The notes beneath the pieces were generated by a model that saw only the letters and a list, made by a program, of their open reading frames with translations, was not told the origin of the DNA and made no database searches. A stretch of 64,000 bases of DNA from Aliidiomarina haloalkalitolerans (GTDB taxonomy: Bacteria; Pseudomonadota; Gammaproteobacteria; Enterobacterales; Alteromonadaceae), in the NCBI RefSeq assembly GCF_003987315.1, contig NZ_PIPI01000002.1, forward strand, positions 124,001 to 188,000, written 5' to 3'. The translations under genes and the position numbers were made by a program. Shown here piece after piece: positions 46,172 to 55,611 of the stretch; position 1 is the stretch's first letter; each line of letters opens with the position of its first letter.

Positions 46172-48420
46172 ACTGACTCGGTACCGTTCGAACGACTGAA
46201 AGCAATAAAGTCGGCAAGTGGCAATGCTCGTGCAAACAAATAACCTTGATAGTATTTACAGCCGAGTTGTCGCAAAAACTCATATTGTTCCTGTGTTTCT
46301 ACACCTTCAGCGATGACATCCATATCGAGTTCGCGCGCTAACGCAAAAACAAGTTTGGCGATGGCCGCGTCTTGAGTGTGTTTTAACATGTCGCGGACGA
46401 ATCGCAAGTCCAGCTTAATTTCTTGAATGGGTAATGACTTCAAATAGGCAAGTGACGAGTAGCCGGTACCAAAATCATCCAATGAGAAGCTAACGCCAGC
46501 GGCTCGCAGAGCGTGCATGCATTCCGTGACTGTCTGGGTATCCTTGATCATTGAGCTTTCGGTCAACTCAATACATAAGCGCTGCGGTGGTATCTGTTTT
46601 GCGGCTAACAAAGCAATGACTTCCGCAACAAAACCATCTTCATACATTTGTTCGACACTGATATTTACTGACACTGGGTAGTCAAAGCCATGAGCTTCTA
46701 ATTCGTGAATTGCGTTACAGGCAGCGTCCAGTACACACCGACCAATGCCAACAATCAGCTTGGTTTCTTCAGCAAATTCAATAAATTCACTTGGGCTTAA
46801 CAAGCCTCGATACGGATGCTGCCAACGCACAAGTGCCTCACAACCGACAACTTCACCAAGCCCATTCATTTGCGGCTGAAAATAAACCACAAACTGCCCT
46901 TCGTCGATGGCATCACGTAGCTCGTCATAGAGTGCCGCCCGAGCGATCGCGTCAGCTTGAATTTGCGGTTGATAATATTCAACCAAGTTCCTGCCTTTAG
47001 CTTTTGCTGCATGCAAGGCCATTTCACTGAGCGTCAGCAATTCTTCAACTGAATTGGCTTGGTTTAAATAAATCACGCCGACACTGACTGAGCCATGATA
47101 AACATGACCAGCGATACGATATGGTTCGTTTAGAGCTTGGTAAATACTCTCAATGCGCCGCGCAATTTCGAAATCGGCTTTATCTGCATGATGCGAACGT
47201 AAACACACAAGAAATTGGTCACCTGCCAACCTTGCGACGAGTTCGTTGGGCTCCAGTAATTGACGAATACGCTCAGCTGTTTCGATTAAAACACGGTCGC
47301 CAAATTCTCGACCTAGGTTATCATTACTACGTTTAAAATGATCAAGGTCGAGGAACAGCATCGCGCCATGCCCAATACCAAGTGAGCTTGATGGCTCCTC
47401 ACTAAAATTTGTTAGGTAGCGCACAAACATTGCCCGATTTGGCAAGCCGGTCAGCTCGTCAAAATAGGCTAAACGTTCGACTTGTTGCTCAGTTTCCTTA
47501 CGCGCTAATGTTCCAGCGATTAAATCGGCAATCAACACCAAAGACTCGAGAATTCGCGCATCACGAAATAACCTCTGCGAACCATGCACCGCAATAATCG
47601 CGCCATAGTTCTTCGCTAAGCTTTGCACTCTGACGACTAGCGCAGAGCTTTGTTCCGTTGCGTATTCCGGCAGCTTCTCTGGGGCAACCCGAAATACCTT
47701 CCGCTGCTTCTCTTCTATAAGTTTGGTCACGGCAGCTGGCGGTTCGTGTAAAAATTCTAATACTGAAAAGTCGAGTAACTCAGAAATCTGATTCAAGGAG
47801 CTTGTAATCGTCTTGTCGACACTGTCCGTGGGCAAGTTAATGAAACGAACTGCAAGCTTCGCAACCAACTCACGCAATCGATGGGAGTCATTCGAATACT
47901 TACGCTGTATCGCACCAGCTATGATTTCACCGACGACTTGTAGCAATGTCACTTGCTCTTGCGGCCAGCGGTACGGCTGTTTCGTTAAATCAATACCGAA
48001 CATGCCCAATAGGGAGTTTTCACTGGGTAAAGGCACCATTATCAGCGCTCGAATACCTTGAGGCTCTAGCAACGCCCGTTCAGGGCTGTGCTCTGGTAAT
48101 TCAAGAACATCTGCAATGGGAATGGAGTGGCCTGCATACCAGCTCTCGATCCAGGTATCGAAGCCCGTCATGGGAATATTTTTTAAATCTTGAATAACGG
48201 GCTGAATACCATCGGCACACCATTCGTAGGTATTGTCAGCAAATTCGAGATGATCGCTAAATTCAAAAATGTAGCTGCGATCCGCGTGAAAGAAGGAACC
48301 AATTTTGGCGAGAGATTCAATAATCGTTTGATCGATTTCGGTAACTTTAGTCGCAACGAAGCGCGCGGAAATTCGCGCTATCATTCTTGCAAATGACAAT
48401 CGATGCTCAGTTTCAGACAT
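46168..48420 (-). CDS. Cytoplasmic GAF-GAF-GGDEF-EAL protein
   Basis: 750 aa without membrane helices. Two GAF-like sensor domains (about 10-165 and 185-315) precede GGDEF (about 325-480) and EAL (about 490-745). The GGDEF signature is LAGDQF (about 398-403), so it is degenerate. The EAL domain is intact (CEALVRWQHP, NISVEQM, ELTESS, DDFGTGYSSLAYL, IKLDLRFV, AEGVETQEQ). It likely works as a phosphodiesterase tuned by a cytoplasmic ligand. GGAAC precedes the start. Confidence 0.88.
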   Translation of the reverse strand: MSETEHRLSFARMIARISARFVATKVTEIDQTIIESLAKIGSFFHADRSYIFEFSDHLEFADNTYEWCADGIQPVIQDLKNIPMTGFDTWIESWYAGHSIPIADVLELPEHSPERALLEPQGIRALIMVPLPSENSLLGMFGIDLTKQPYRWPQEQVTLLQVVGEIIAGAIQRKYSNDSHRLRELVAKLAVRFINLPTDSVDKTITSSLNQISELLDFSVLEFLHEPPAAVTKLIEEKQRKVFRVAPEKLPEYATEQSSALVVRVQSLAKNYGAIIAVHGSQRLFRDARILESLVLIADLIAGTLARKETEQQVERLAYFDELTGLPNRAMFVRYLTNFSEEPSSSLGIGHGAMLFLDLDHFKRSNDNLGREFGDRVLIETAERIRQLLEPNELVARLAGDQFLVCLRSHHADKADFEIARRIESIYQALNEPYRIAGHVYHGSVSVGVIYLNQANSVEELLTLSEMALHAAKAKGRNLVEYYQPQIQADAIARAALYDELRDAIDEGQFVVYFQPQMNGLGEVVGCEALVRWQHPYRGLLSPSEFIEFAEETKLIVGIGRCVLDAACNAIHELEAHGFDYPVSVNISVEQMYEDGFVAEVIALLAAKQIPPQRLCIELTESSMIKDTQTVTECMHALRAAGVSFSLDDFGTGYSSLAYLKSLPIQEIKLDLRFVRDMLKHTQDAAIAKLVFALARELDMDVIAEGVETQEQYEFLRQLGCKYYQGYLFARALPLADFIAFSRSNGTESV

Positions 48421-48519
48421 GCGTTCCCATCGTCGTTATTCCGTTCTTTTTTAACAGTATAGGTCGAATATGCCGGAACTGTGCAACTTTGTATACGACA
48501 AATAATGTCGCAGCTAACT

Positions 48520-49380
48520 CTATACTTTTTTCGCTTTCGGAATACGTTTCTTGGCTTTCTCCCAAGCCTTGGCGTCTGGCTTGCGGCGCTGCCCGAATGC
48601 CTTCGTTGCTTTTGGCTTCGGCTTTGGTTTTTGTTTCTTCTGCGCAGGTGCAGCCGTCGACGAGGATTCAGAAGTAGCAGCAAGTAACGTCTGCAACTCC
48701 GACTCGGTCAAGTCTCGCCATTCGCCACTGGCAAGTTTACCCAGTGAAACATTCATAATTCGCACGCGCTCAAGCTTTTTAACTTGATAGTCAAAATGCT
48801 CACACATGCGGCGAATTTGTCGATTAAGCCCCTGCACTAGAATAATCTTGAAGACAAAATTCGACAGTTTCTCAACTTTACAACGCTTGGTTACGGTTCC
48901 TAGAATAGGCACACCACTGCGCATACCCTGAATAAATTCAGCGGTAACCGGTCGGTTAACCGTCACGATGTATTCTTTTTCGTGATTGTTCCCAGCCCGT
49001 AAAATTTTATTCACTAGGTCACCATTACTGGTCAAAAATAGTAACCCTTGCGAGTCTTTGTCGAGGCGGCCAATGGGAAAAATACGTTTATCGTGGCCAA
49101 TAAAATCAACTAAATTAGCTGGCTCAGCAGGATCTGTGGTACTTACAATACCAACGGGTTTATTCAATGCAATAAACACAAAGCCGTCTTTGTTTTGGGT
49201 TTCAATGCGTTTGCCATTCACACGTACGTCGTCGTTTGCGGTGACCTTTTGCCCCATCTCTGCTGGGCGTCCATTAATGGTCACTGCACCGCTTTCAATG
49301 TAACGGTCCGCCTCTCGGCGCGAACACATGCCGCTGTCACTAATAAATTTATTCAGTCGAACTTCAGTATCTGCAGTCAT
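48520..49380 (-). CDS. rluF: 23S rRNA pseudouridine(2604) synthase RluF
   Basis: 286 aa. S4 RNA-binding domain ([22 protein letters not shown]) then the pseudouridine synthase domain with [14 protein letters not shown] (catalytic Asp) and [15 protein letters not shown]; both match E. coli RluF closely, including [10 protein letters not shown]. The last 45 residues are a low-complexity basic tail ([13 protein letters not shown]...). ATG 49380 is the family start; an open frame continues ten codons upstream. Confidence 0.95.
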   Translation of the reverse strand: MTADTEVRLNKFISDSGMCSRREADRYIESGAVTINGRPAEMGQKVTANDDVRVNGKRIETQNKDGFVFIALNKPVGIVSTTDPAEPANLVDFIGHDKRIFPIGRLDKDSQGLLFLTSNGDLVNKILRAGNNHEKEYIVTVNRPVTAEFIQGMRSGVPILGTVTKRCKVEKLSNFVFKIILVQGLNRQIRRMCEHFDYQVKKLERVRIMNVSLGKLASGEWRDLTESELQTLLAATSESSSTAAPAQKKQKPKPKPKATKAFGQRRKPDAKAWEKAKKRIPKAKKV

Positions 49381-49766
49381 TGTAAAATCACGTAGCCTCT
49401 CGTTGAGCAAAGAATACTATATCTTGATTAAATCGACACGGTATCTAGCTCTCATTCTGAGCCTGAAAGCTCAACAACAAACCAAAGATCTGTATGATTT
49501 TTGAGCTAAACCCAATAAGGAAATCGCCTTACGAGTATTAAATTTGTCGGCGGTTTTCATCTAACCCCATGTTTCTATGATGAAACTTCGGAGTACCTCC
49601 GATTCTTTCTGCATCACTTTCAGTAAATGCTTTTTCTCACGAAACAATCAAGGATATAATGCACCTTCATTAAATCAACTGACTACGATCTCAGTGCGGC
49701 AGTCCGGCGATGTGTTCAGCATTAACAACGTCAACTGTTTACCGCTGAATCCAAACAAAGACGCCT
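49381..49766. other. Intergenic region upstream of the Na/Pi carrier gene
   Basis: 386 bases between two divergent genes without a convincing gene. A 69-codon open frame within it has no ribosome site and no recognisable content. It holds one small perfect palindrome (TCGGAG-tac-CTCCGA, 49588-49602) and a probable -10 box for the carrier gene. No Pho box could be seen. Confidence 0.6.
49655..49660 (+). promoter_or_regulatory. Probable -10 box of the Na/Pi carrier gene
   Basis: Perfect TATAAT, 107 bases before the ATG. The -35 region (TTTTCT, 49632-49637, 17-base spacing) is poor, so an activator may help. Confidence 0.45.
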
Positions 49767-51500
49767 ATGTCCTATTCAATTTTTGATTTTCTACAGTTAA
49801 TTGGTTCATTGGGTATTTTCATCTTTGGTATGAAAATCTTCAGTGAAGGTTTACAGAAAATTGCCGGCAGTAAGCTTAAAGGCATTTTAAGCGGCATGAC
49901 TCGTAACCGCGCTACTGGCGTAGTAACCGGTTTCGCAACCACCGCAATTACTCAATCGTCAACAACCACAACCGTTATGGCGGTCAGCTTCGTTAACGCT
50001 GGCTTACTTACGTTTGTGCAGTCGACCGGTGTGATCATGGGTGCCAATATTGGTACGACGATCACGGCCTGGATGGTGGCCCTCTTCGGATTCAAAGTCC
50101 AAATTACCCCGATAGCTCTCGCAATTATCGGGGTATTTTTTGCCTTCTTGTTCTCTCGTAACAACCGACTGCGCAATATCGCAGAAGCCATGGTGGGCTT
50201 TGGTATCTTGTTTATCGGCCTTGAATTTATCAAAGGTGCCGTGCCGGATATTAACTCAAATCCGGAAATGTTTGCGTTTTTAGATAGCTTTACCGATTAC
50301 GGTTATCTGTCACTGCTGCTATTTGTCGTAGTCGGAACCATCCTGACCCTGCTGACGCAGTCATCATCTGCTGCGACCGCCATCACATTAGTTATGCTGG
50401 TCGAGGGTTGGATTTCCTTCCCCATTGCCGCTGCCATGATTCTTGGCGAAAACATCGGTACAACAGTGACAGCGAATTTAGCCGCCCTTGTCGGTAATGT
50501 GCACGCAAAGAGGGCCGCGAGGTTCCATTTCTTCTTCAATGTGATTGGCGTCATTTGGATGCTGGCATTGATTTACCCATTCCTCCACATGATGGACTGG
50601 GCGATTCAATTAGGAACCGGTTCTGACGTTTCAGTTATGTCAGGTGCTGTTGAATCAAGATCGAACGGAGCTCTTGCACTCTCCTTGTTCCATACGTCGT
50701 TTAACGTCATTAACGTCTTACTATTATTTGCGTTTGTGCCAATGATTGTGCGCTTTGTTGAATACATTCAACCAGACCGCGGTGGCGAAGACGATGAATA
50801 TCACTTGCGCTATATCAGTGCGGGCGTCATGACTTCACCCGGTTTGTCAGTTGACCAAGCACACAAAGAAGTTCAGCAGTTTACTGACGTCATCGAAAAG
50901 ATGCATGAAGCGGTGAATGAACTTATGTTCTCGGCCGACGCTGACAAACCCAAGTTGCTCGACAAAATTCAGAAGTACGAAGAGCTCACGGACGAGATGG
51001 AAATCGAGATCTCTGACTATCTCGTGCGAATTAGCGAAAATACGACGCTCGAGCATTGGTTAACTGAACGCATTCGCTTTATGCAAACCATGGTTAATGA
51101 TCTTGAGCGGGTCGCGGATATTTTCTACCAGATTTCGCGCTTGACCGAACGCATGGGTGAAGTGAAGGACAACTGGCCAGAAAGTGCTACAGCTGAAATG
51201 GCAACCATGATGAGTGCGATTCACAATGCGATTCACACTATGCAACGCAATGCTGCTCGTGAGCCAGAACAGGTGAAATTAGACGAAGCGATCGCTGTTG
51301 AAAACGAAGTCGACCGCATTCGTGACGAATGTCGTGACAACCACTACAACCGCCTTGAAAAGGGCGAGTACGCCACCCGTTCTGGTGTTGTGTTCATTGA
51401 CGTTTTGAATCGCTTAGAGCGAATTGGCGATCACATCTTGAATGTCAATGAATCAGCCGCTGGCCGTCGGTTAAAAGCCATGCGAATTGATGGCGAGTAG
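49767..51500 (+). CDS. Na/Pi cotransporter family protein with PhoU-like tail
   Basis: 577 aa. About nine N-terminal helices hold the two inverted Na/Pi-cotransporter repeats (PF02690), each with a QSS motif: TTAITQSSTTTTVM (about 57-70) and LTQSSSAATAITLVM (about 196-210). The cytoplasmic part from about residue 350 is a PhoU-like helical domain (EKMHEAVNELM, ERVADIFYQISRL). Imports phosphate with sodium; such YjbB/NptA-like proteins may also export it. The EVE-domain gene follows 3 bases after the stop. Confidence 0.92.
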   Translation: MSYSIFDFLQLIGSLGIFIFGMKIFSEGLQKIAGSKLKGILSGMTRNRATGVVTGFATTAITQSSTTTTVMAVSFVNAGLLTFVQSTGVIMGANIGTTITAWMVALFGFKVQITPIALAIIGVFFAFLFSRNNRLRNIAEAMVGFGILFIGLEFIKGAVPDINSNPEMFAFLDSFTDYGYLSLLLFVVVGTILTLLTQSSSAATAITLVMLVEGWISFPIAAAMILGENIGTTVTANLAALVGNVHAKRAARFHFFFNVIGVIWMLALIYPFLHMMDWAIQLGTGSDVSVMSGAVESRSNGALALSLFHTSFNVINVLLLFAFVPMIVRFVEYIQPDRGGEDDEYHLRYISAGVMTSPGLSVDQAHKEVQQFTDVIEKMHEAVNELMFSADADKPKLLDKIQKYEELTDEMEIEISDYLVRISENTTLEHWLTERIRFMQTMVNDLERVADIFYQISRLTERMGEVKDNWPESATAEMATMMSAIHNAIHTMQRNAAREPEQVKLDEAIAVENEVDRIRDECRDNHYNRLEKGEYATRSGVVFIDVLNRLERIGDHILNVNESAAGRRLKAMRIDGE

Positions 51501-51503
51501 TCT

Positions 51504-51962
51504 GTGGCCTATTGGTTAATGAAAACCGAGCCGGATGAGTGCAGCATTGACGATTTTGCTGCCAGTCCGGCCACCACCATTCGCTGGGATGGCGTGCGGA
51601 ATTACCAAGCACGTAATTTTATCCGCGACATGGAAATAGGTGATCGGGTCTTCATTTACCACTCAAGCTGCAAGAAAATTGGTATTGCTGGTGTCGTCGA
51701 AGTAACGACACCAGCCTATCCAGACCCCACTCAATTCAATCCTGAATCACCTTATTACGACCCTAAAAGCACTCAAGACAAACCACGCTGGGATGCAATT
51801 GACCTTCGTTTTGTCTCCAAATTCGACAATGTGCTGAGCTTGGACAAATTGAAGAACCTCACTGCCTTAAGCGAAAATCCATTAATTCGTATGGGCAATC
51901 GCCTGTCTGTTATTCCTTTTACTGAAAGCGAATGGCGCGGCGTATCTAATCTTATAAAATAA
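51504..51962 (+). CDS. EVE domain-containing protein
   Basis: 152 aa, GTG start, 3 bases after the carrier stop. The EVE/PUA-like fold is shown by YWLMKTEPDECSIDDF at the start, the TIRWDGVRNYQARNFIRDM stretch and IYHSSCKKIGIAGVVEV. EVE domains bind modified bases in DNA or RNA in characterised cases; the job here is unknown. Translation is probably coupled to the carrier gene. Confidence 0.9.
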   Translation: MAYWLMKTEPDECSIDDFAASPATTIRWDGVRNYQARNFIRDMEIGDRVFIYHSSCKKIGIAGVVEVTTPAYPDPTQFNPESPYYDPKSTQDKPRWDAIDLRFVSKFDNVLSLDKLKNLTALSENPLIRMGNRLSVIPFTESEWRGVSNLIK

Positions 51963-52128
51963 GGCTCCGATGGGCGATTGAGCTTGGCGTTCATGCCTAT
52001 TTCATTAGCGCTTTATCGCAAATACCCCCCTCAAGTCATCACAATTCAGCCTTGCTGCGTATATTGTTCAGAGTTGATTCATTTTCTCTCGATTTGTTTT
52101 ACGCTTTTAACATCGGACTGGGGTTTTC

Positions 52129-54204
52129 ATGACTGTTTTCCAGAACACTATTCGGTACTTCGTCGCTATCATTCTGGCGACATTTGTGATGACTGCCAAT
52201 GCGAGCGAGTCCGAAATTGTCGAGCAGCCGCATCTGCGTGCGCAACTGATTGCCGAATACAGCCAAGTTGAAGCCGGGCAGACCTTCGACGTCGCTGTCA
52301 AACTGGTTCCTGACGCAGGCTGGCACACGTATTGGATTAATCCCGGCGACTCTGGGTTAGCAACTGTCATCAATTGGCAGTTACCAGAAGGTGTGAGTGT
52401 CGGCTCAATTCAATGGCCAATTGCTGAGAAGTATAATATTGGCCATCTTTCTAATTATGGCTTTGAGGGCGATACCTATTTACTCTCGACCATCTCTATT
52501 AGTGACTCATATGCGGCAGCGACTCTACCGATAACCGCTGAAGTCGACTGGTTAGTGTGCGAAGAGTACTGCATTCCCGGTTCAGCAACCTTGAGCATCG
52601 AGCTCGATGTAGGTTCGCCTCAGCGAGCAGCGAGTCACATCGACGTGTTCTCGACAGCACGCAACAATTTACCAGAGACCGCTGACTGGCAAGCCTACTT
52701 CGACATCCAAGATCGCCAAGTCACGATTATTGTGAACAATGAACAGGCCGCTAGTCTCGACAACGGTTCGCTATACGCTTTCATCGGTGCCACTGAGTTG
52801 GTGGAACATCAACCGCCAGGGTCGATTCAAAGTACCGAGTCTGAGCTCATTATTCGTCGCGACCTTAATACCTATTTCCATGACTATCCAGAGCACTTCC
52901 CTCTGCTTTTGGTCAATGATAAGCGCGCAGTGCAACTAGAGGTTCACGTTGCTGAGCAAAGTGCTGCTAGCGTTAATGCCGGCTCAATAACCTCAGAGCC
53001 ATCATCATTAAACCTAACAACGGTTTTATTATTCGCATTAGCTGGTGGTTTTATCCTCAACTTAATGCCCTGTGTTTTCCCTGTCTTGTCATTAAAAGCG
53101 CTGCATTTAGCCGATCATCGGGACCATGCGCGACGTGATGCACTATGGTATACCGCTGGTGTCATCATGACTTTCGTATTGATAGCGGCCGTTCTCATTG
53201 CATTACGCGCGACCGGCGCTGCTTTAGGATGGGGATTTCAGTTACAAAACCCGATTCTCATTGGTTTACTCGCCCTGCTCTTTGTCGCTATCGCCCTAAA
53301 TTTGTCCGGTGTATTTCAAATTGGCACGTCACTCATGCGCTTAGGCCAAGGTCAGCAACAACAAAGCTCATTTGCGACCGGTGTTCTTGCCGTCGTCATC
53401 GCTAGCCCATGCACTGCGCCATTCATGGGAATCGCACTCGGGTTTGCGATTATCCAGCCCGCGCCCATTGCCTTGACTATCTTTGCCGCATTAGGACTCG
53501 GTATGGCATTGCCATTCTTGTTGCTTGGATTTTTCCCTCTGGTCGCCCGTTGGCTACCTAAACCAGGGGCTTGGATGAACACCTTCAAAGAGTGGATGGC
53601 CATTCCCATGTACCTCACAACTGTGTGGTTATTGTGGGTATTTGGGCGTCAAGCAGGTATCGATAGCCTTGCGCTGCTATTGGTTGCTTTAATTCTATTT
53701 GCAACCGCGCTATGGACATGGGGTAAAGGACAACTGCAGCCGAGCAGTAAGGGTCGCCAAATGGCGCTAAGTTGGTTGTTTATCGCAGTCACTGCCTTCA
53801 TTTTTACCATCGCTATCCAAAACCAACAGGTTGGTGAGCGGTCAGCGCCAACTTCGCAACAGTGGCAAGCTTGGACACCTGAATTACAGCGCGAACTACA
53901 AGAGACGCAACCTGTTTTTGTCAATATGACGGCAGACTGGTGCATTACTTGCTTGGCAAATGAGCGGGTCGCACTTGAAACCGAAGCAACGCGAGCACTT
54001 TTTGCCGAACATGAAATTCGCTACTTGAAAGGCGATTGGACCTTACAAGATCCTAGAATTACAGAGTATTTAGCCAATTATCAACGCAATGGCGTTCCCC
54101 TATATGTCCTTTATTGGCCAGGACAAGAACCCAAAGTGTTACCACAGATATTAACCAACAGCATCGTCCGTGAAGCTGTTGAACAAGCCAAGCAATCAAT
54201 TTAA
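52129..54204 (+). CDS. DsbD/ScsB-like thiol:disulphide reductase
   Basis: 691 aa. Signal peptide (IILATFVMTANA), a periplasmic N-terminal domain with Cys pair VCEEYC (about 145-150), eight helices with the membrane cysteines LMPCVFPV (about 315) and IASPCTAPF (about 427), and a C-terminal thioredoxin domain with DWCITC (about 605-610). Electrons pass from cytosolic thioredoxin through the membrane to periplasmic partners. The N-terminal domain is of the larger ScsB type rather than that of E. coli DsbD. Followed by a secreted redoxin that may be its client. Confidence 0.92.
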   Translation: MTVFQNTIRYFVAIILATFVMTANASESEIVEQPHLRAQLIAEYSQVEAGQTFDVAVKLVPDAGWHTYWINPGDSGLATVINWQLPEGVSVGSIQWPIAEKYNIGHLSNYGFEGDTYLLSTISISDSYAAATLPITAEVDWLVCEEYCIPGSATLSIELDVGSPQRAASHIDVFSTARNNLPETADWQAYFDIQDRQVTIIVNNEQAASLDNGSLYAFIGATELVEHQPPGSIQSTESELIIRRDLNTYFHDYPEHFPLLLVNDKRAVQLEVHVAEQSAASVNAGSITSEPSSLNLTTVLLFALAGGFILNLMPCVFPVLSLKALHLADHRDHARRDALWYTAGVIMTFVLIAAVLIALRATGAALGWGFQLQNPILIGLLALLFVAIALNLSGVFQIGTSLMRLGQGQQQQSSFATGVLAVVIASPCTAPFMGIALGFAIIQPAPIALTIFAALGLGMALPFLLLGFFPLVARWLPKPGAWMNTFKEWMAIPMYLTTVWLLWVFGRQAGIDSLALLLVALILFATALWTWGKGQLQPSSKGRQMALSWLFIAVTAFIFTIAIQNQQVGERSAPTSQQWQAWTPELQRELQETQPVFVNMTADWCITCLANERVALETEATRALFAEHEIRYLKGDWTLQDPRITEYLANYQRNGVPLYVLYWPGQEPKVLPQILTNSIVREAVEQAKQSI

Positions 54205-54223
54205 AACAACGAGGAAATTAGCC

Positions 54224-54850
54224 ATGAACTTCAAAACTAAACCGTTTGTTCGTAAAGCCTTTCTCGGCTTAGCTGGAGCTCTCTTAGCAACAACGGCGTT
54301 CGCAAATCCTGAAGTCGGTCAGCCAGCGCCAGGGTTTAATGTCATTGATACTCAGGGTGAAACTCATACCCTCGAGCAATATCAAGGCTCTGTTGTCGTG
54401 TTAGAGTGGACCAATCATGACTGTCCATTCGTCGTGAAACATTATGCAACGGAAAACATGCAATCATTACAGCGGGAAATGAACGAACAGGATGTTGTTT
54501 GGTTGACCGTCATTTCGTCTGCCCCTGGAACGCAAGGACACGTCAGCCCAGAGCAAGCGGATGAGCTCACGAGCAACCGTAATGCGGCGCCGGCTGCAGT
54601 CTTACTCGATGAAGACGGCACTATGGGTCGTGCTTATGCTGCACGAGTCACCCCACATATGTACGTCATTGATGCTGATGGTATCTTGCAGTACGCAGGC
54701 GGTATCGACAGTATCCCAACGGCAAACCATGACGACGTTGCGCGTGCAGAACCCTATTTTGCCAATGCAGCACGCGCTGTTTTAGCCGGTGAAACACCAG
54801 AGCGCCAAGTAACTCGTCCATATGGCTGCACCGTGAAATACGCCGACTAA
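54224..54850 (+). CDS. Secreted thioredoxin/peroxiredoxin-like protein
   Basis: 208 aa, GAGGAA ribosome site, ATG at 54224. The signal peptide ends at ATTAFA. Redoxin fold with VGQPAPGF, VVVLEWTNHDCPFVVKHY (active Cys about 70; CPFV replaces a CxxC) and VTPHMYVID with the cis-Pro. A second Cys near the end (GCTVKY) could be the resolving residue. It lies 19 bases after the DsbD/ScsB-like gene, suggesting it is reduced by it. Convergent with the motB-like gene, sharing bases CTAA. Confidence 0.86.
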   Translation: MNFKTKPFVRKAFLGLAGALLATTAFANPEVGQPAPGFNVIDTQGETHTLEQYQGSVVVLEWTNHDCPFVVKHYATENMQSLQREMNEQDVVWLTVISSAPGTQGHVSPEQADELTSNRNAAPAAVLLDEDGTMGRAYAARVTPHMYVIDADGILQYAGGIDSIPTANHDDVARAEPYFANAARAVLAGETPERQVTRPYGCTVKYAD

Positions 54851-55611
54851 CTTTCGTCGGCGACACTCAGAACTAATGTCACGCGCCGGTTTTGCCGGCG
54901 CCCTTCTTCACTATCGTTGCTTGCTAACGGCTGACTATCGGCAAAGCCAACCGCCCTTAAGCGCTCGGGAGCGACCCCTTCGCTAATCAAATAGCGCACC
55001 ACAAAACTGGCTCGAGCTGCCGACAGCTCCCAGTTGCTAGGAAACCGTTCTGTACTAATTGGCACCGTGTCCGTATGGCCTTCGACGCTAATACTATGGC
55101 CACCGCGTTGCAGCACGGCGACAACGGGTTTCATTAGCTCCGCTGCCTGTTCATCGGCAAAGTGCGCTTCGCCACTGCGAAACAAAATTTGATCATTCAA
55201 ACGGATATTGAGTGTGCCTGGCGTGGTCGTGATATCGACTAAGTCACCAAAGCCAGCTTCGTTAAACTCACCGGTTAAACGATTGCCGAGTGTCGTCAGT
55301 TCACTCTCAGTCGCGGTTTCAGGGTCTAAGCCGAACGCTTGTAACAAGGCACTTTTCTGCGAAATAACTTCGCGCTCTGCCGGCGTCCCGGAAAAATCGG
55401 CGTTGGCTAAAAGAACAACAAATAGAACCAACAGTAATGTTAGCAAATCCATGTAGGTGGTAACCCAAGTCTCTTCCTCTGGCTCGGGTGGATCGTTTAA
55501 TCCAGCGAACTCTTTGCGCTGTTTGACAAAGTTTTGGCTCAGAGTTCGATCCGCCAGCATTTTCTCTGCTTTCTCGGCGGCTAGTTGAGGGTTACGACTA
55601 CCAAATCTCAC
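54847..55611 (-). CDS. MotB-like stator protein with OmpA domain
   Basis: 254 aa. A single N-terminal helix (MDLLTLLLVLFVVLLANADF, about 54-73) carries Asp55, the proton or sodium-binding residue position of MotB/PomB. A plug-like linker follows, then an OmpA-type peptidoglycan-binding domain (ISVEGHTDTVPIS, ERLRAVGFADSQPL, RRQNRRVTLVLS). No flagellar genes are near. It overlaps the motA-like gene by 4 bases. Confidence 0.9.
   Translation of the reverse strand: MRFGSRNPQLAAEKAEKMLADRTLSQNFVKQRKEFAGLNDPPEPEEETWVTTYMDLLTLLLVLFVVLLANADFSGTPAEREVISQKSALLQAFGLDPETATESELTTLGNRLTGEFNEAGFGDLVDITTTPGTLNIRLNDQILFRSGEAHFADEQAAELMKPVVAVLQRGGHSISVEGHTDTVPISTERFPSNWELSAARASFVVRYLISEGVAPERLRAVGFADSQPLASNDSEEGRRQNRRVTLVLSVADES

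Noticed and set aside
49577-49786. A 69-codon open frame before the Na/Pi carrier gene
   Set aside because: No ribosome site, no recognisable content, and it overlaps the true start of the carrier gene.
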